DNA from: an uncultured Marinococcus sp.
GTDB taxonomy: Bacteria; Bacillota; Bacilli; Bacillales; Marinococcaceae
DNA length: 48,924 bases
NCBI RefSeq assembly: GCF_947493875.1
Contig: NZ_CANLSU010000012.1
Span: forward strand, 1 to 48,924
Direction: 5' to 3'
In this document: positions 41,447 to 48,924 of the stretch, piece after piece
How positions within the stretch are numbered: position 1 is the stretch's first letter
Layout: every line of letters starts with the position of its first letter
The notes under the pieces: generated by a model
What the model saw: only the letters and a program-made list of their open reading frames with translations
Told to the model about the DNA's origin: nothing
Database searches by the model: none
Made by a program: the position numbers and the translations under genes

Positions 41447-42682
41447 TTAAATAAAGAGTTCTTCCTCTTCGGCAGACGTCGACAATACATTTCGGTGCCG
41501 TACATATATCAGCCCGCTGATAGTCAAAAGGAGCGAAGCGATGACAAATACGCTGCGCACTCCCGCTACTTCCGCCAAGCCACCAACCAGCAGCGAAGAG
41601 AAACCAAAAAAACTGGTCAAAATTACGTCTCTGGCGGAAAATACCTTTGCCAGCTGTTTTTCCTCCGTATGGGATTGAATCAGAGAAATCTGCGTAACCT
41701 CCTGAACCTGCGTCGGAATACCGATCAAAAGGGAAATGAGCAGGGCGAAAACGCTGAAAGCTGGAAACGCGAACCAAAAGGTGAAGATTGCAACACAAAA
41801 GGAGGCGCCGATTAAAAAATACCGCCCGTTTGCCTGAAGAGCTTTTTCAAACCGGAAGCAGAGCATGCCCCCAATTATCAGTCCGGCGAAAAACGAAGCA
41901 TTGATGTATCCCCACCACGGTTCATTTTCCTGTAGCACCTCGGCAACATAAACATACAATAAAGCGGCGATCCAGATGGCACCTGTTAAAGAAGTGATGC
42001 CATCGACGATAAACATGGTGCGCAGCGGACGATGCTTCCAAACATACCTCCATCCCGATTGAAGGGTTGCTGCCATTGATGGTACCGCCGGGGCTTGAAA
42101 AGAAGCATCGCTATCCTCAATACGAACACCCAGAAGCAGAAAAGAAATCATCATAAAGGTAAGGGAGGTGCCCATAAGCACCGCGCCTGGTGGAAACAGT
42201 ACGATGAACAGAGCGCCGACAGGCCATCCGGCCAATTGAATCGATTGATCCGACATGGCCATCAGGCTGTTTGCCCGAACCAGCGAATGCCGGGGGACGA
42301 TTCTGGGAAGAGAAGCATTCCGGGCTGGCGTGATCCAGCTGTCCAGTACGGCAATTAGGCCTACAACCGTCAGCGCCCACCTTAAGAATGAAGACCCGAC
42401 GTCTGCCAGTAGAAGCATGGGCAGGATCATCAACAGCAGCCCTTTGCCTGTCGAGGCTGCAGCTAAAATCGTTCTCAGGTCCCCTTTTTCCAGTATCCAG
42501 GGAGCGAACAGCCCGCCAAGAAACCGGGAAAATGTATTGATAAAAGGGATAAGAGAAACGAGAAACACGGAAGAAGTACGCTCGTAAACGACACTAATGA
42601 TACTTACAAGGTAAAAAATATCGCCGGCACTGGCGATAGACTGATTACTCAACAACAAAAAGAACGAACGCTTATGGCTCAT
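41447..42682 (-). CDS. MFS transporter (MFS_3/macrolide-efflux-like)
   Basis: A membrane protein of about 411 residues with twelve predicted segments. The ATG at 42682 is taken; a GTG at 42694 is in frame, and the ribosome site (GGGTGATG) is weak for either. The sequence SFFLLLSNQSIASAGDIFYL followed by NTFSRFLGGLFAPWIL and the mid-protein SWITPARNASLPRIVPRHSL, RANSLMAMSDQSIQLAGWPV is typical of the MFS_3/MefA-like group. A drug or siderophore efflux role is possible; substrate unknown. The C-terminus is acidic (SAEEEELFI). Confidence 0.85.
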   Translation of the reverse strand: MSHKRSFFLLLSNQSIASAGDIFYLVSIISVVYERTSSVFLVSLIPFINTFSRFLGGLFAPWILEKGDLRTILAAASTGKGLLLMILPMLLLADVGSSFLRWALTVVGLIAVLDSWITPARNASLPRIVPRHSLVRANSLMAMSDQSIQLAGWPVGALFIVLFPPGAVLMGTSLTFMMISFLLLGVRIEDSDASFQAPAVPSMAATLQSGWRYVWKHRPLRTMFIVDGITSLTGAIWIAALLYVYVAEVLQENEPWWGYINASFFAGLIIGGMLCFRFEKALQANGRYFLIGASFCVAIFTFWFAFPAFSVFALLISLLIGIPTQVQEVTQISLIQSHTEEKQLAKVFSARDVILTSFFGFSSLLVGGLAEVAGVRSVFVIASLLLTISGLIYVRHRNVLSTSAEEEELFI

Positions 42683-42863
42683 CACATCACCCACTAGTAT
42701 TTAGTTTTATATGGGAAAGATGAGCTGCCTACATGAGCTTTCGTCCTTTCGTGAGCATGCTATATTTGATAGAAATTTTGTATACTTTTAATATGGTTGC
42801 TATTAAAATATCACAATTTATGGAAAAATCACAGTCTCGAAAGCCATATTTGTGATTTTAAGG

Positions 42864-42892
42864 TTGATTTTTCCATCCTTCACGTATATACT
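42864..42892 (+). promoter_or_regulatory. argS promoter
   Basis: TTGATT (42864-42869) and TATACT (42887-42892) are separated by 17 bases, a good sigma-A promoter upstream of the T-box leader. Confidence 0.7.
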
Positions 42893-42899
42893 TCATCAT

Positions 42900-43132
42900 T
42901 AATAAATCATATCCGGGAAAGAAGAGAGTAATGATGCGGCCTGTCTGCAGCGACTCAGGGACGGTGGAAGCCTGGGAGACAGCGCATGATGAAGCGCACT
43001 TCGGAGGAACGGTCTGAAAGCAAGTAGGAACCGTCGGGTCATTTCGTTATCAATGGACAAGAAGGTTCTTCGGAACAATCGGAGTGGTACCGCGGGTCAT
43101 ATCTCGTCTCTAATCAGAGGCGGGATTTTTTT
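42900..43132 (+). ncRNA. Arginine T-box leader of argS
   Basis: A tRNA-sensing leader that allows argS transcription when uncharged tRNA-Arg accumulates. Stem I begins GAAGAGAGTAATG; its 3' side holds GATGAAGCGCACTT with CGC (42995-42997) as the likely Arg specifier. AAGAAGGTTCTTCGGAAC forms the stem III-like hairpin, and the T-box GGAGTGGTACCGCGGG (43081-43096) contains UGGU (43085-43088) that pairs with the tRNA acceptor end. The terminator CGTCTCT/AGAGGCG plus T-run is at 43105-43132. Confidence 0.92.
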
Positions 43133-43157
43133 ATGCCTTATTTAGGAGGAAAAGCAG

Positions 43158-44849
43158 ATGATGGAATATGAAAAGCAGTATGCCGAAGCTATTTTACCGC
43201 ACATTCAGCACGTACTGAAGATGGAGGAAATCCAGGCGTTAATTGAACACCCAAAACGTGACGGACAGGGAGACCTGGCCTTTCCCTGCTTTGTGCTGGC
43301 CAGGCATTTCCGAACCAGCCCGAAGGAAATCGCTGCCTGGCTCGCCGACAGCATCCACAGCCCATTGTTTGAAAAAGTGGTGGCCGATGGACCGTATGTG
43401 AATGGGTTTTTAGACAAAGCAGCCGTCAGCGGGCAGCTTCTTCAGCGTATTCAACAAGAAAAAAGCCATTACGGGACGCAGACATGGGGCGAAGGAAAAA
43501 CGATTACGCTGGATTTTTCGTCACCCAATATCGCAAAGCCGTTTTCCATGGGGCATTTACGGTCAACAGTAATCGGTAACGCTATGGCGAACATTGTAGA
43601 AAAGTGCGGCTACACTCCGGTTAAAATTAACCATGTAGGTGACTGGGGAACCCAGTTCGGAAAATTAATCGTAGCCTATTCACGCTGGGGATCGGAGGAG
43701 CAGGTACAGCGGAATACGATTAAAGAGCTGCTGGACTTGTATGTGCTGTTTCATAAAAAAGCGGAGGACGAGCCGCATCTGGAAGAGGAAGCACGGCAAT
43801 GGTTCCGAAAGTTGGAGCAGGGGGACGAAGAAGCAGCCCGTCTCTGGCGGTGGTTTCGGTACGAATCCCTGCAGGAATTTTCGAAGATTTACGATCAGTT
43901 GGGTATTCAATTTGATACGTATCAGGGCGAAGCCTTTTATAACGATCAGATGGAGGGCGTGGCGCAGCTGATTCAAGAAAAGGGGCTGCTGGAAACATCT
44001 GAAGGAGCAGAGGTTGTCGATTTGAGCGATCATCAGCTGCCACCGTGCCTGATTCGAAAATCCGACGGGGCTACATTGTACGCCACGCGGGATCTGGCTG
44101 CAGCAATTTATCGGCATCAGCAGTACGGGTTTGATCAATCGTACTACATTGTCGGAGACGAGCAGCGTCTGCATTTTCAACAGCTGTTTCTGGTGCTGGA
44201 AAAAATGGGCTACGACTGGGCGAAGGGGATGGTCCATATCCCGTTTGGCTTTATACTGCAAAACGGAAAGAAAATGTCGACGAGAAAAGGAAAAGTGATT
44301 TTACTGGATGAAGTGATTCAGGAGGCTATTGATCTGGCTCAGCGAAGCATTGAGGACAAAAACCCGGAGCTTGGGCAGAAGGAAGAAACCGCTCGTATGG
44401 TCGGTGTAGGGGCGATTATTTTTCATGATTTAAAGCACGAACGGCAAAATAATATCGAATTTCAGCTGGAGGATATGCTGCGGTTTGAAGGAACGACAGG
44501 GCCGTATGTACAGTATACGCATGCGAGAGCCTGTTCGATCTTAAGGAAGGCCGGTTATCACCCGTCGTCGGTGAAGCAGGGGCTAGCGGATGCTCCGAGC
44601 TGGAATGTCATCAAAACGCTGGCAGCTTTTCCGTCGGTTATTGAAAGAAGCTATCACCAAAGTGAACCTTCGGTCATCTCCAAGTATTTGATTCACTTAA
44701 GCCAGAGCTTTAACAAATACTACAGCCAGGTCCGCATACGGACGGAGGACGAGGAACTACCAGCCAGACTGGCCCTGGTACATGCAGTGGCGATTGTTTT
44801 ACAGGAAGGGCTGCGTATTCTTGGTGTTCAGGCACCCGAAGAAATGTAG
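43158..44849 (+). CDS. argS: Arginine--tRNA ligase
   Basis: A 563-residue class I synthetase charging tRNA-Arg. AGGAGG precedes the ATGATG start. The N-terminal Add-1 tRNA-elbow domain is at about 1-110; the HIGH motif is SSPNIAKPFSMGHLRST (129-137 FSMGHLRST); GDWGTQFGKLI and YVNGFLDK are family landmarks; the degenerate KMSKS equivalent is KKMSTRKGK; and the C-terminal anticodon-binding helix bundle ends LGVQAPEEM. It is controlled by the T-box directly upstream. It is the only complete synthetase here; the 28 kb copy is a 5' fragment. Confidence 0.95.
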   Translation: MMEYEKQYAEAILPHIQHVLKMEEIQALIEHPKRDGQGDLAFPCFVLARHFRTSPKEIAAWLADSIHSPLFEKVVADGPYVNGFLDKAAVSGQLLQRIQQEKSHYGTQTWGEGKTITLDFSSPNIAKPFSMGHLRSTVIGNAMANIVEKCGYTPVKINHVGDWGTQFGKLIVAYSRWGSEEQVQRNTIKELLDLYVLFHKKAEDEPHLEEEARQWFRKLEQGDEEAARLWRWFRYESLQEFSKIYDQLGIQFDTYQGEAFYNDQMEGVAQLIQEKGLLETSEGAEVVDLSDHQLPPCLIRKSDGATLYATRDLAAAIYRHQQYGFDQSYYIVGDEQRLHFQQLFLVLEKMGYDWAKGMVHIPFGFILQNGKKMSTRKGKVILLDEVIQEAIDLAQRSIEDKNPELGQKEETARMVGVGAIIFHDLKHERQNNIEFQLEDMLRFEGTTGPYVQYTHARACSILRKAGYHPSSVKQGLADAPSWNVIKTLAAFPSVIERSYHQSEPSVISKYLIHLSQSFNKYYSQVRIRTEDEELPARLALVHAVAIVLQEGLRILGVQAPEEM

Positions 44850-45051
44850 GAGGCATTCAGCTAAGGAATATTCCGTTAAACCACTGGATCGATCAACCGA
44901 CCGGGGGAGGAGTGGAAGAAGGCTAGACGTTTCTTTCTTTTGGCTGCCTCTCCATCAGCAACAAGTATTATTGCCGGGAGATAGTGATTACATTTATCGT
45001 CTGTAATAGTTTTCTCAAGCTTCTATAAGTAAACAAGGAGATGTCACTAAG

Positions 45052-45495
45052 ATGATTCATTGCCGAATGATCAGGAAACGGGACTATATTTCTCTACCGT
45101 TGCTTTTTGACGTATTGGGGTACCCCAGCACGCCAGAGGATATCGTTAATCGCATGGATCACTTAATGCAGCTGCCGCAATACGAAGCAATTGTCGCTGT
45201 GAATGATAAAGAAGAAATTTTCGGGTTTGTTGGCTTGGGGCATATGCATTACTTTGAAAAAACAGGCACATATGGAGCTATTTTAGCTATGGCAGTGAGA
45301 GGAGATAAGCAGCGCCAGGGCATTGGGACAATTTTAATCGAAGCCGCAGAGGCCTGGGCGAACAACCTTGGATGTGATGATGTAGTAGTCTCGAGCGGCA
45401 ATCGAAATGAGCGGAAGGCGGCACATCAGTTTTATCAAAAGCATGGATACCTTCACGAAGGCTCGAGCTTTGTGAAATGTTTGGGTGAGAGCTAG
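45052..45495 (+). CDS. GNAT-family N-acetyltransferase
   Basis: A 147-residue acetyltransferase with AAGGAGATG before the ATG. The acetyl-CoA motif is AMAVRGDKQRQGIGTILIEA (pattern Q/R-x-x-G-x-G), followed by VVVSSGNRNERKAAHQFYQK and HGYLHEGSSFVKCL, which is a typical GNAT C-terminal strand. The acceptor is unknown. It lies 50 bases before the alpha/beta hydrolase and may be cotranscribed with it. Confidence 0.9.
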   Translation: MIHCRMIRKRDYISLPLLFDVLGYPSTPEDIVNRMDHLMQLPQYEAIVAVNDKEEIFGFVGLGHMHYFEKTGTYGAILAMAVRGDKQRQGIGTILIEAAEAWANNLGCDDVVVSSGNRNERKAAHQFYQKHGYLHEGSSFVKCLGES

Positions 45496-45545
45496 AGCAA
45501 AAAATGATGATTCGTCTGGACTTCAGCAAAAAGGAGGAGCTATCG

Positions 45546-46274
45546 ATGCAAGAATACTGGGTCCCTCACGATAATACGGTTTTACACTGCCTGGACAGCT
45601 GTCCGGATAATGGGGAGGCAGCCCCCTTACTTATCAGTCCGGGGTTGTCGGAACCAGCGGAAAGCTATATTGATACGATCCGGGCGTTAGAGCCCAGGCG
45701 GTGTATTGTTTTTGCCCATCGGGGAAGAGGGAAAAGCAGTGCACCGTCGTCAGGGTATACCCTGGAGGACCATGTGGAGGATATCGAGGCAGTTGTGAAA
45801 TTTTTTGACCTTCAGCGCTTTTATCTGATGGGGTATTCGCGCGGCGTGTCCTATGCCCTGGGATATGTGATGCGAAATTCTTCCAGGCTGGAGGGATTAA
45901 TCCTGGCCGAATATCCCGCAGTCCATAAACAAATGGGAGCGGGATGGGCCGACCATTACCTGCAGAGTTCATGGGGAAACCAAAGAGGGAGCGATCTCAT
46001 GGATGAGCAGGTTGTTCGAGGAATCGAACGAGATGCCAGAGAGCGCTCGTTTCGTTCTTCTCTTCATCAGATTTCCTGCCCGGTGCTTGTCCTGCGGGGG
46101 ACAGGAAAAGAATCGCTACTATCCGAAGAAGAGGTAAGAGAATACCAGCAAAAAATGAAAAACGTGCAAGTGGTGGTGTTTAACCAGGCAGGGCACACCT
46201 TAAAAGAAACAGAATTCCATAGGTTTGTCCGTGTACTCAAGACATATTTACACAGCGGGAATAAGGAGAAATAG
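45546..46274 (+). CDS. Alpha/beta hydrolase
   Basis: A 242-residue alpha/beta-fold enzyme starting at the ATG at 45546, after AAAGGAGGAG. The nucleophile elbow is LMGYSRGVSYALG (Ser in GYSRG), an oxyanion-type segment is PLLISPGLSEPAESYID, the acid follows VLVLRGTGKESL, and the catalytic His is in NQAGHTLKE. The esterase, peptidase or lactonase substrate cannot be told. Confidence 0.9.
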   Translation: MQEYWVPHDNTVLHCLDSCPDNGEAAPLLISPGLSEPAESYIDTIRALEPRRCIVFAHRGRGKSSAPSSGYTLEDHVEDIEAVVKFFDLQRFYLMGYSRGVSYALGYVMRNSSRLEGLILAEYPAVHKQMGAGWADHYLQSSWGNQRGSDLMDEQVVRGIERDARERSFRSSLHQISCPVLVLRGTGKESLLSEEEVREYQQKMKNVQVVVFNQAGHTLKETEFHRFVRVLKTYLHSGNKEK

Positions 46275-46338
46275 GAGGAGCTCAATCGATATCAAATTAA
46301 AAATTTGGCTTGAATTATTATGTGGGTTGAAGTATTAT

Positions 46339-46354
46339 TTGATTAACCGATCAA
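46339..46354. promoter_or_regulatory. Operator-like palindrome before the TetR gene
   Basis: TTGATTAACCGATCAA is a palindrome with TTGAT/ATCAA arms, followed by AATAAAAAAC. The same arrangement recurs at 47982-47997 before the unknown membrane protein. It lies 43 bases before the TetR start codon. Confidence 0.7.
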
Positions 46355-46396
46355 AATAAAAAACATACGATCAATATTTATAAAGGTGGTTCGAAA

Positions 46397-46996
46397 ATGA
46401 CCAATAAACACTATCTCATTGCTGATGCACGAAAGGAGCAAATCATAAAAGCTGCCGTAGCAGTGCTGACGGAAACAGGATACATCAATACCAGTCTTGC
46501 CAAAATAGCAAAAAAAGCAAATATCAGCACCGGCTTGATTTCGTATCACTTCTCTGGGAAAGAAGATTTAATGAATAATACGCTGGCTTTTTTGGTAGAG
46601 GAAGAGAAGGCTATGATTAAGGAAAAAGTAGAACAAAAACAAACATATCAGGACCAATTAACGGCTTTTATTGAAGCCAGCTTGGCCTACCAGGTTATTC
46701 ATCGGGATAACACAAAAGCATTACTCGAAATCGTTTTTAATGCCCGCACGCCTGACAATATACCCTACTATCTGGTAGAAACGGATACAGATAATGAGCT
46801 ACACGATTTATTAAAAGTTATTCTCCATGAGGGGCAGCAATCTAATGAATTCGGTGAGTTTGACCCCCAGGTTGTTGCGACAATTATTCGCGGTGGTATA
46901 TCAGGGTCCGTATCCTTGCCTCAGTATGACATTGATCTAAACCTTGAAGATTACAGTGAAAAAATGATCTCGAGCATTTTAAAGATGATTAAGTAA
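46397..46996 (+). CDS. TetR-family transcriptional regulator
   Basis: A 199-residue regulator with AAAGGTGG eight bases before the ATG. The helix-turn-helix is NTSLAKIAKKANISTGLISY, HFSGKEDLMNNTLAFLVEEE, typical of TetR; the C-terminal domain is a helical ligand pocket (QVIHRDNTKALLEIVFNART). A TTGAT...ATCAA palindrome upstream of this gene, and a second upstream of 48043, suggest that it represses itself, the CPBP gene behind it and the membrane protein after that. The CPBP gene starts 23 bases after the stop. Confidence 0.92.
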   Translation: MTNKHYLIADARKEQIIKAAVAVLTETGYINTSLAKIAKKANISTGLISYHFSGKEDLMNNTLAFLVEEEKAMIKEKVEQKQTYQDQLTAFIEASLAYQVIHRDNTKALLEIVFNARTPDNIPYYLVETDTDNELHDLLKVILHEGQQSNEFGEFDPQVVATIIRGGISGSVSLPQYDIDLNLEDYSEKMISSILKMIK

Positions 46997-47019
46997 TCTT
47001 ATGAATAGGAGGAGGTTGG

Positions 47020-47985
47020 ATGATGAAGCATACTAAACAAGGAGTACGAGCTGTACCGGCAGAGGTGCCGTATCATCGTGTGCTGGTGAGCAGTAAACGT
47101 CGGATCTTGCGCGGACTTCTAGCTTTTTTGCTGCTTATCGGCGGGATGTATCTTTTTGTTATAGCGTTCTCGTTGCTTGGTCGTGAAATTGACATTCGCG
47201 TGTTTGGGCGGGTTAATCCAGCGGGAGGGGGCAATGACTACACTCCTGTCTATATGGCAAGCAACTTTCTTGCGATTGCCATGCTTATTCCGTGGAGCAT
47301 GTTTATACAACGATGGCTTTACGGAATGAAAGGGTCTGTCCTTCACTCGGTGCGGTCAATTTTTCGTCCCGATGTCTTTGGACGTGCAGTGCTGCTTATT
47401 CTTCCCATCATGACCGTATGTTTAGTTATTTTTAATTGGTTTGCTCCTTATACGACTACGACATGGAATGTTAATGATCTGCTTGTTATTTTCGCTTTGA
47501 GCGTATTGATTGTCCCCCTTCAAAGTGCGGGCGAGGAGTACGGCTTTCGTGGACTTGTCTTTCAGATTGCTTCCAGCTGGGTTCGCAGTCCTCGTGCATC
47601 GCTAGTTACCGGTATTACTGTCTCCAGCATATTGTTTGCCAGTATTCATCTGTCACCCGATCCATGGTTCAACCTGTATTACATGGTTCTCGGTGTTACT
47701 TTTGCCTTGCTGACCTGGCGTACAGGAGGCTTGGAGTACGCGATTGTGATTCACGCAGCAAATAACGCACTTACCTATGTTTTAGCAACGGTCCTGCGCA
47801 CAGATTTGCTGGCCGATGTCGATCGATCAGCCGGAATGACAGGATCGAAAATCATTCTTCTTCCTTCTATTGTAATTATTTTTATCACGATTGTCGTCTG
47901 TTATCAAACGCGCCGTAAAAGTCCTGAATTGACGCCCGGAAGCCCGTATAAAGAAAATGATCAAATCAGCTCGGCTGAAAATTGA
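47020..47985 (+). CDS. CPBP-family intramembrane metalloprotease
   Basis: A 321-residue polytopic protein with the Abi/CAAX-like (CPBP) motifs intact: motif 1 SAGEEYGFRGL with Glu172, Glu173 and Arg177; motif 2 FASIHL with His210; motif 3 IHAANNAL with His245 and Asn249. GAGGAGG precedes the ATGATG. An unusual N-terminal extension of about 35 residues and two early TM segments stand before the core domain. CPBP proteins process prenylated or signal peptides, or give immunity to bacteriocins. Here it is cotranscribed with a TetR regulator. Confidence 0.9.
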   Translation: MMKHTKQGVRAVPAEVPYHRVLVSSKRRILRGLLAFLLLIGGMYLFVIAFSLLGREIDIRVFGRVNPAGGGNDYTPVYMASNFLAIAMLIPWSMFIQRWLYGMKGSVLHSVRSIFRPDVFGRAVLLILPIMTVCLVIFNWFAPYTTTTWNVNDLLVIFALSVLIVPLQSAGEEYGFRGLVFQIASSWVRSPRASLVTGITVSSILFASIHLSPDPWFNLYYMVLGVTFALLTWRTGGLEYAIVIHAANNALTYVLATVLRTDLLADVDRSAGMTGSKIILLPSIVIIFITIVVCYQTRRKSPELTPGSPYKENDQISSAEN

Positions 47986-47997
47986 TTGGTTAATCAA
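47982..47997. promoter_or_regulatory. Operator-like palindrome before the last gene
   Basis: TTGATTGGTTAATCAA is a palindrome with TTGATT/AATCAA arms followed by AATAAAAAAT, matching TTGATTAACCGATCAA plus AATAAAAAAC at 46339. It overlaps the stop codon region of the CPBP gene and stands 46 bases before the next start. Confidence 0.7.
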
Positions 47998-48042
47998 AAT
48001 AAAAAATGATTTATCAAATTTAAATAGAAAGGAAAATATCTT

Positions 48043-48687
48043 ATGCTTACGTTTAACAATCGTAAAAGACGTCTGAAAAAAGTGACAGAAGGGGATGGGC
48101 ACATACTTAAACCATATCGATTCTGGCATGTTTTTACTCATTCGTTGTTTCATATTCACATCATAAATGATGAAAATGAGAAAACGAATTACGCCTTAAA
48201 ATCTAGATATTTTGCGGAAAATGCCAGTGTTGATTTGTATTATGAGAATAAGCATATTGCCTCTTCCACACTTCCAGCCGCTATTCCCATGGAAAACGGC
48301 ATTTTGGAGGTGAAAAGTGGGGGAAGCGGGATCAATAAAATCAATTATATTACGGATAAAGATGAAATGTTTTTTGTCTATCCAGACAAACGTTCTGTAA
48401 GAGGTTTACGTTTGGGGCTTCATCAGCGCTTTCCGAAAATCAGTTCTTTCATTGCTCTCCTGGCGACTCTTGTCCTATTAGTTTCCATTGTTTTAAGTTT
48501 ATCTCAATTATTGGAACCGATAGCCCAAATTCCGTGGGTGGCTGAAAATTTAGGCACCATTGAATCTCCCATCAAGCTGTCCGTTTGGGCTAATATTGCC
48601 GTCGGCATTGCAGCAGCAATAGCTGCAACAGAGCGAGCTCTTATGCTGCGCAGTCACTGGATAATTGACATGGGGGCGGGTGGTTAA
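48043..48687 (+). CDS. Unknown membrane protein with two C-terminal TM segments
   Basis: A 214-residue protein with AAAGGAAAA before the ATG. Residues 1-120 appear soluble and beta-rich with a basic start (FNNRKRRLKKVTEGDGHILK, SRYFAENASVDLYYENKHIA, NKINYITDKDEMFFVYPDKR). Two hydrophobic segments follow at about 134-156 and 180-199, separated by an amphipathic loop. No family is recognised. The matching palindrome upstream and the position after the CPBP gene link it to the TetR unit. Confidence 0.7.
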   Translation: MLTFNNRKRRLKKVTEGDGHILKPYRFWHVFTHSLFHIHIINDENEKTNYALKSRYFAENASVDLYYENKHIASSTLPAAIPMENGILEVKSGGSGINKINYITDKDEMFFVYPDKRSVRGLRLGLHQRFPKISSFIALLATLVLLVSIVLSLSQLLEPIAQIPWVAENLGTIESPIKLSVWANIAVGIAAAIAATERALMLRSHWIIDMGAGG

Positions 48688-48848
48688 GGAAAGTTCGATT
48701 CAATTGTTTGCCCCATTGTTAGAATCAATGACGTTTTAGGAATTTCATTTCAGACTATCGAGTTAGTAGAGCAAGCTGATAGAAGTATTTCAACATAGCC
48801 ATTAGTATCGGAATTTATTAATTAATGTCTCAATATAATAAGTAGTCT

Positions 48849-48923
48849 TGAGAGCGTAAAATATTTTGTGTAAACGAGCGAACACGAAAAAAGGAAGTCC
48901 TTTTCTAGTAGAATGAAGTTAGC
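48849..48923. repeat. Right copy of terminal inverted repeat, probable IS256-type IS end
   Basis: The exact reverse complement of bases 1-75. GAGAGCG at 48850 marks the probable element boundary, and the sequence runs into the IS toward the window end. The preceding 160 bases (48688-48848) hold no gene. Confidence 0.7.
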
Positions 48924-48924
48924 C

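Larger units (their letters stand above)
42856..43275 (+). repeat. Intact argS leader segment (parent of the duplicate at 27822-28229)
   Basis: This segment is the intact counterpart of the degenerate copy 15 kb upstream. It begins with the promoter and runs into the first ~38 codons of argS. Confidence 0.85.

Noticed and set aside
1-48924. CRISPR arrays, tRNA and rRNA genes
   Set aside because: No regularly spaced short repeats, no cloverleaf with a CCA end, and no ribosomal core sequences were seen; the only tRNA-related RNA is the T-box leader.

Overview
The window looks like a chromosomal contig from a Gram-positive, low-to-moderate-GC member of the Bacillaceae, probably salt- or alkali-adapted. 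This is inferred from AGGAGG-type ribosome binding sites before nearly every gene, TTG and GTG starts, a T-box leader before argS, an AsnO-type asparagine synthetase, a CstR/CstB sulfur cluster, and the acidic composition of the exported proteins. The genus cannot be named from sequence alone. No rRNA, tRNA or CRISPR array was seen. The first 75 bases are the exact reverse complement of bases 48849-48923 and look like the end of an IS256-type insertion sequence, so the contig probably breaks at IS copies on both sides.

Layout. 0.1-4.5 kb: a PadR regulator with a DUF2812 membrane protein, an exported protein, three tiny membrane proteins and a membrane-anchored MsrA-MsrB fusion. 4.5-10.9 kb: an MFS transporter and a methyltransferase, then a reactive-sulfur operon reading leftward: cstR, dsrE-like, tusA-like, tauE/safE-like, DUF302, rhodanese, cstB. 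CstR-type operators lie at cstR and dsrE, with weaker candidates inside the operon. 10.9-16 kb: two membrane-anchored proteins, an MDR oxidoreductase, and a decayed patch with two frameshifted genes and an aldolase remnant. 16-19.3 kb: an AtaL-like protein and a MarR regulator divergent from asnO, with an operator over the asnO -10 box. 19.66-20.72 kb: a complete IS30-family element. 20.9-24.6 kb: rhomboid protease, LD-carboxypeptidase, then a metallophosphatase-HIT-GrpB operon. 24.7-27.6 kb: a LysR regulator divergent from an NAD(P)H oxidoreductase split by one in-frame TGA, and a second MDR oxidoreductase.

27.8-28.2 kb holds a decayed duplicate of the argS promoter, T-box and first codons; the intact T-box and argS are at 42.9-44.8 kb. 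28.6-33.1 kb: a two-component system divergent from an FtsX/MacB-like ABC transporter. 33.27-35.0 kb: a complete IS1182-family element. 35.2-39.6 kb: a lactate/malate block (mqo, a FadR-type GntR regulator, lctP) with a perfect 25-base palindrome before lctP. 40.3-41.4 kb: a YefM/YoeB toxin-antitoxin pair whose operator spacing matches the E. coli system. 41.4-46.3 kb: MFS transporter, argS, GNAT acetyltransferase and alpha/beta hydrolase. 46.3-48.7 kb: a TetR regulator, a CPBP protease and an unknown two-TM protein, with near-identical palindromes before the TetR gene and before the unknown gene, suggesting a small undescribed regulon.

Most promising for follow-up: the TetR/CPBP/unknown membrane protein unit, the multi-operator CstR sulfur operon with an embedded DUF302 gene, the decayed T-box duplicate that lost its tRNA-acceptor pairing bases, the ~95-base hairpin repeat found after two unrelated genes, and the single TGA interrupting the flavodoxin-fold reductase.
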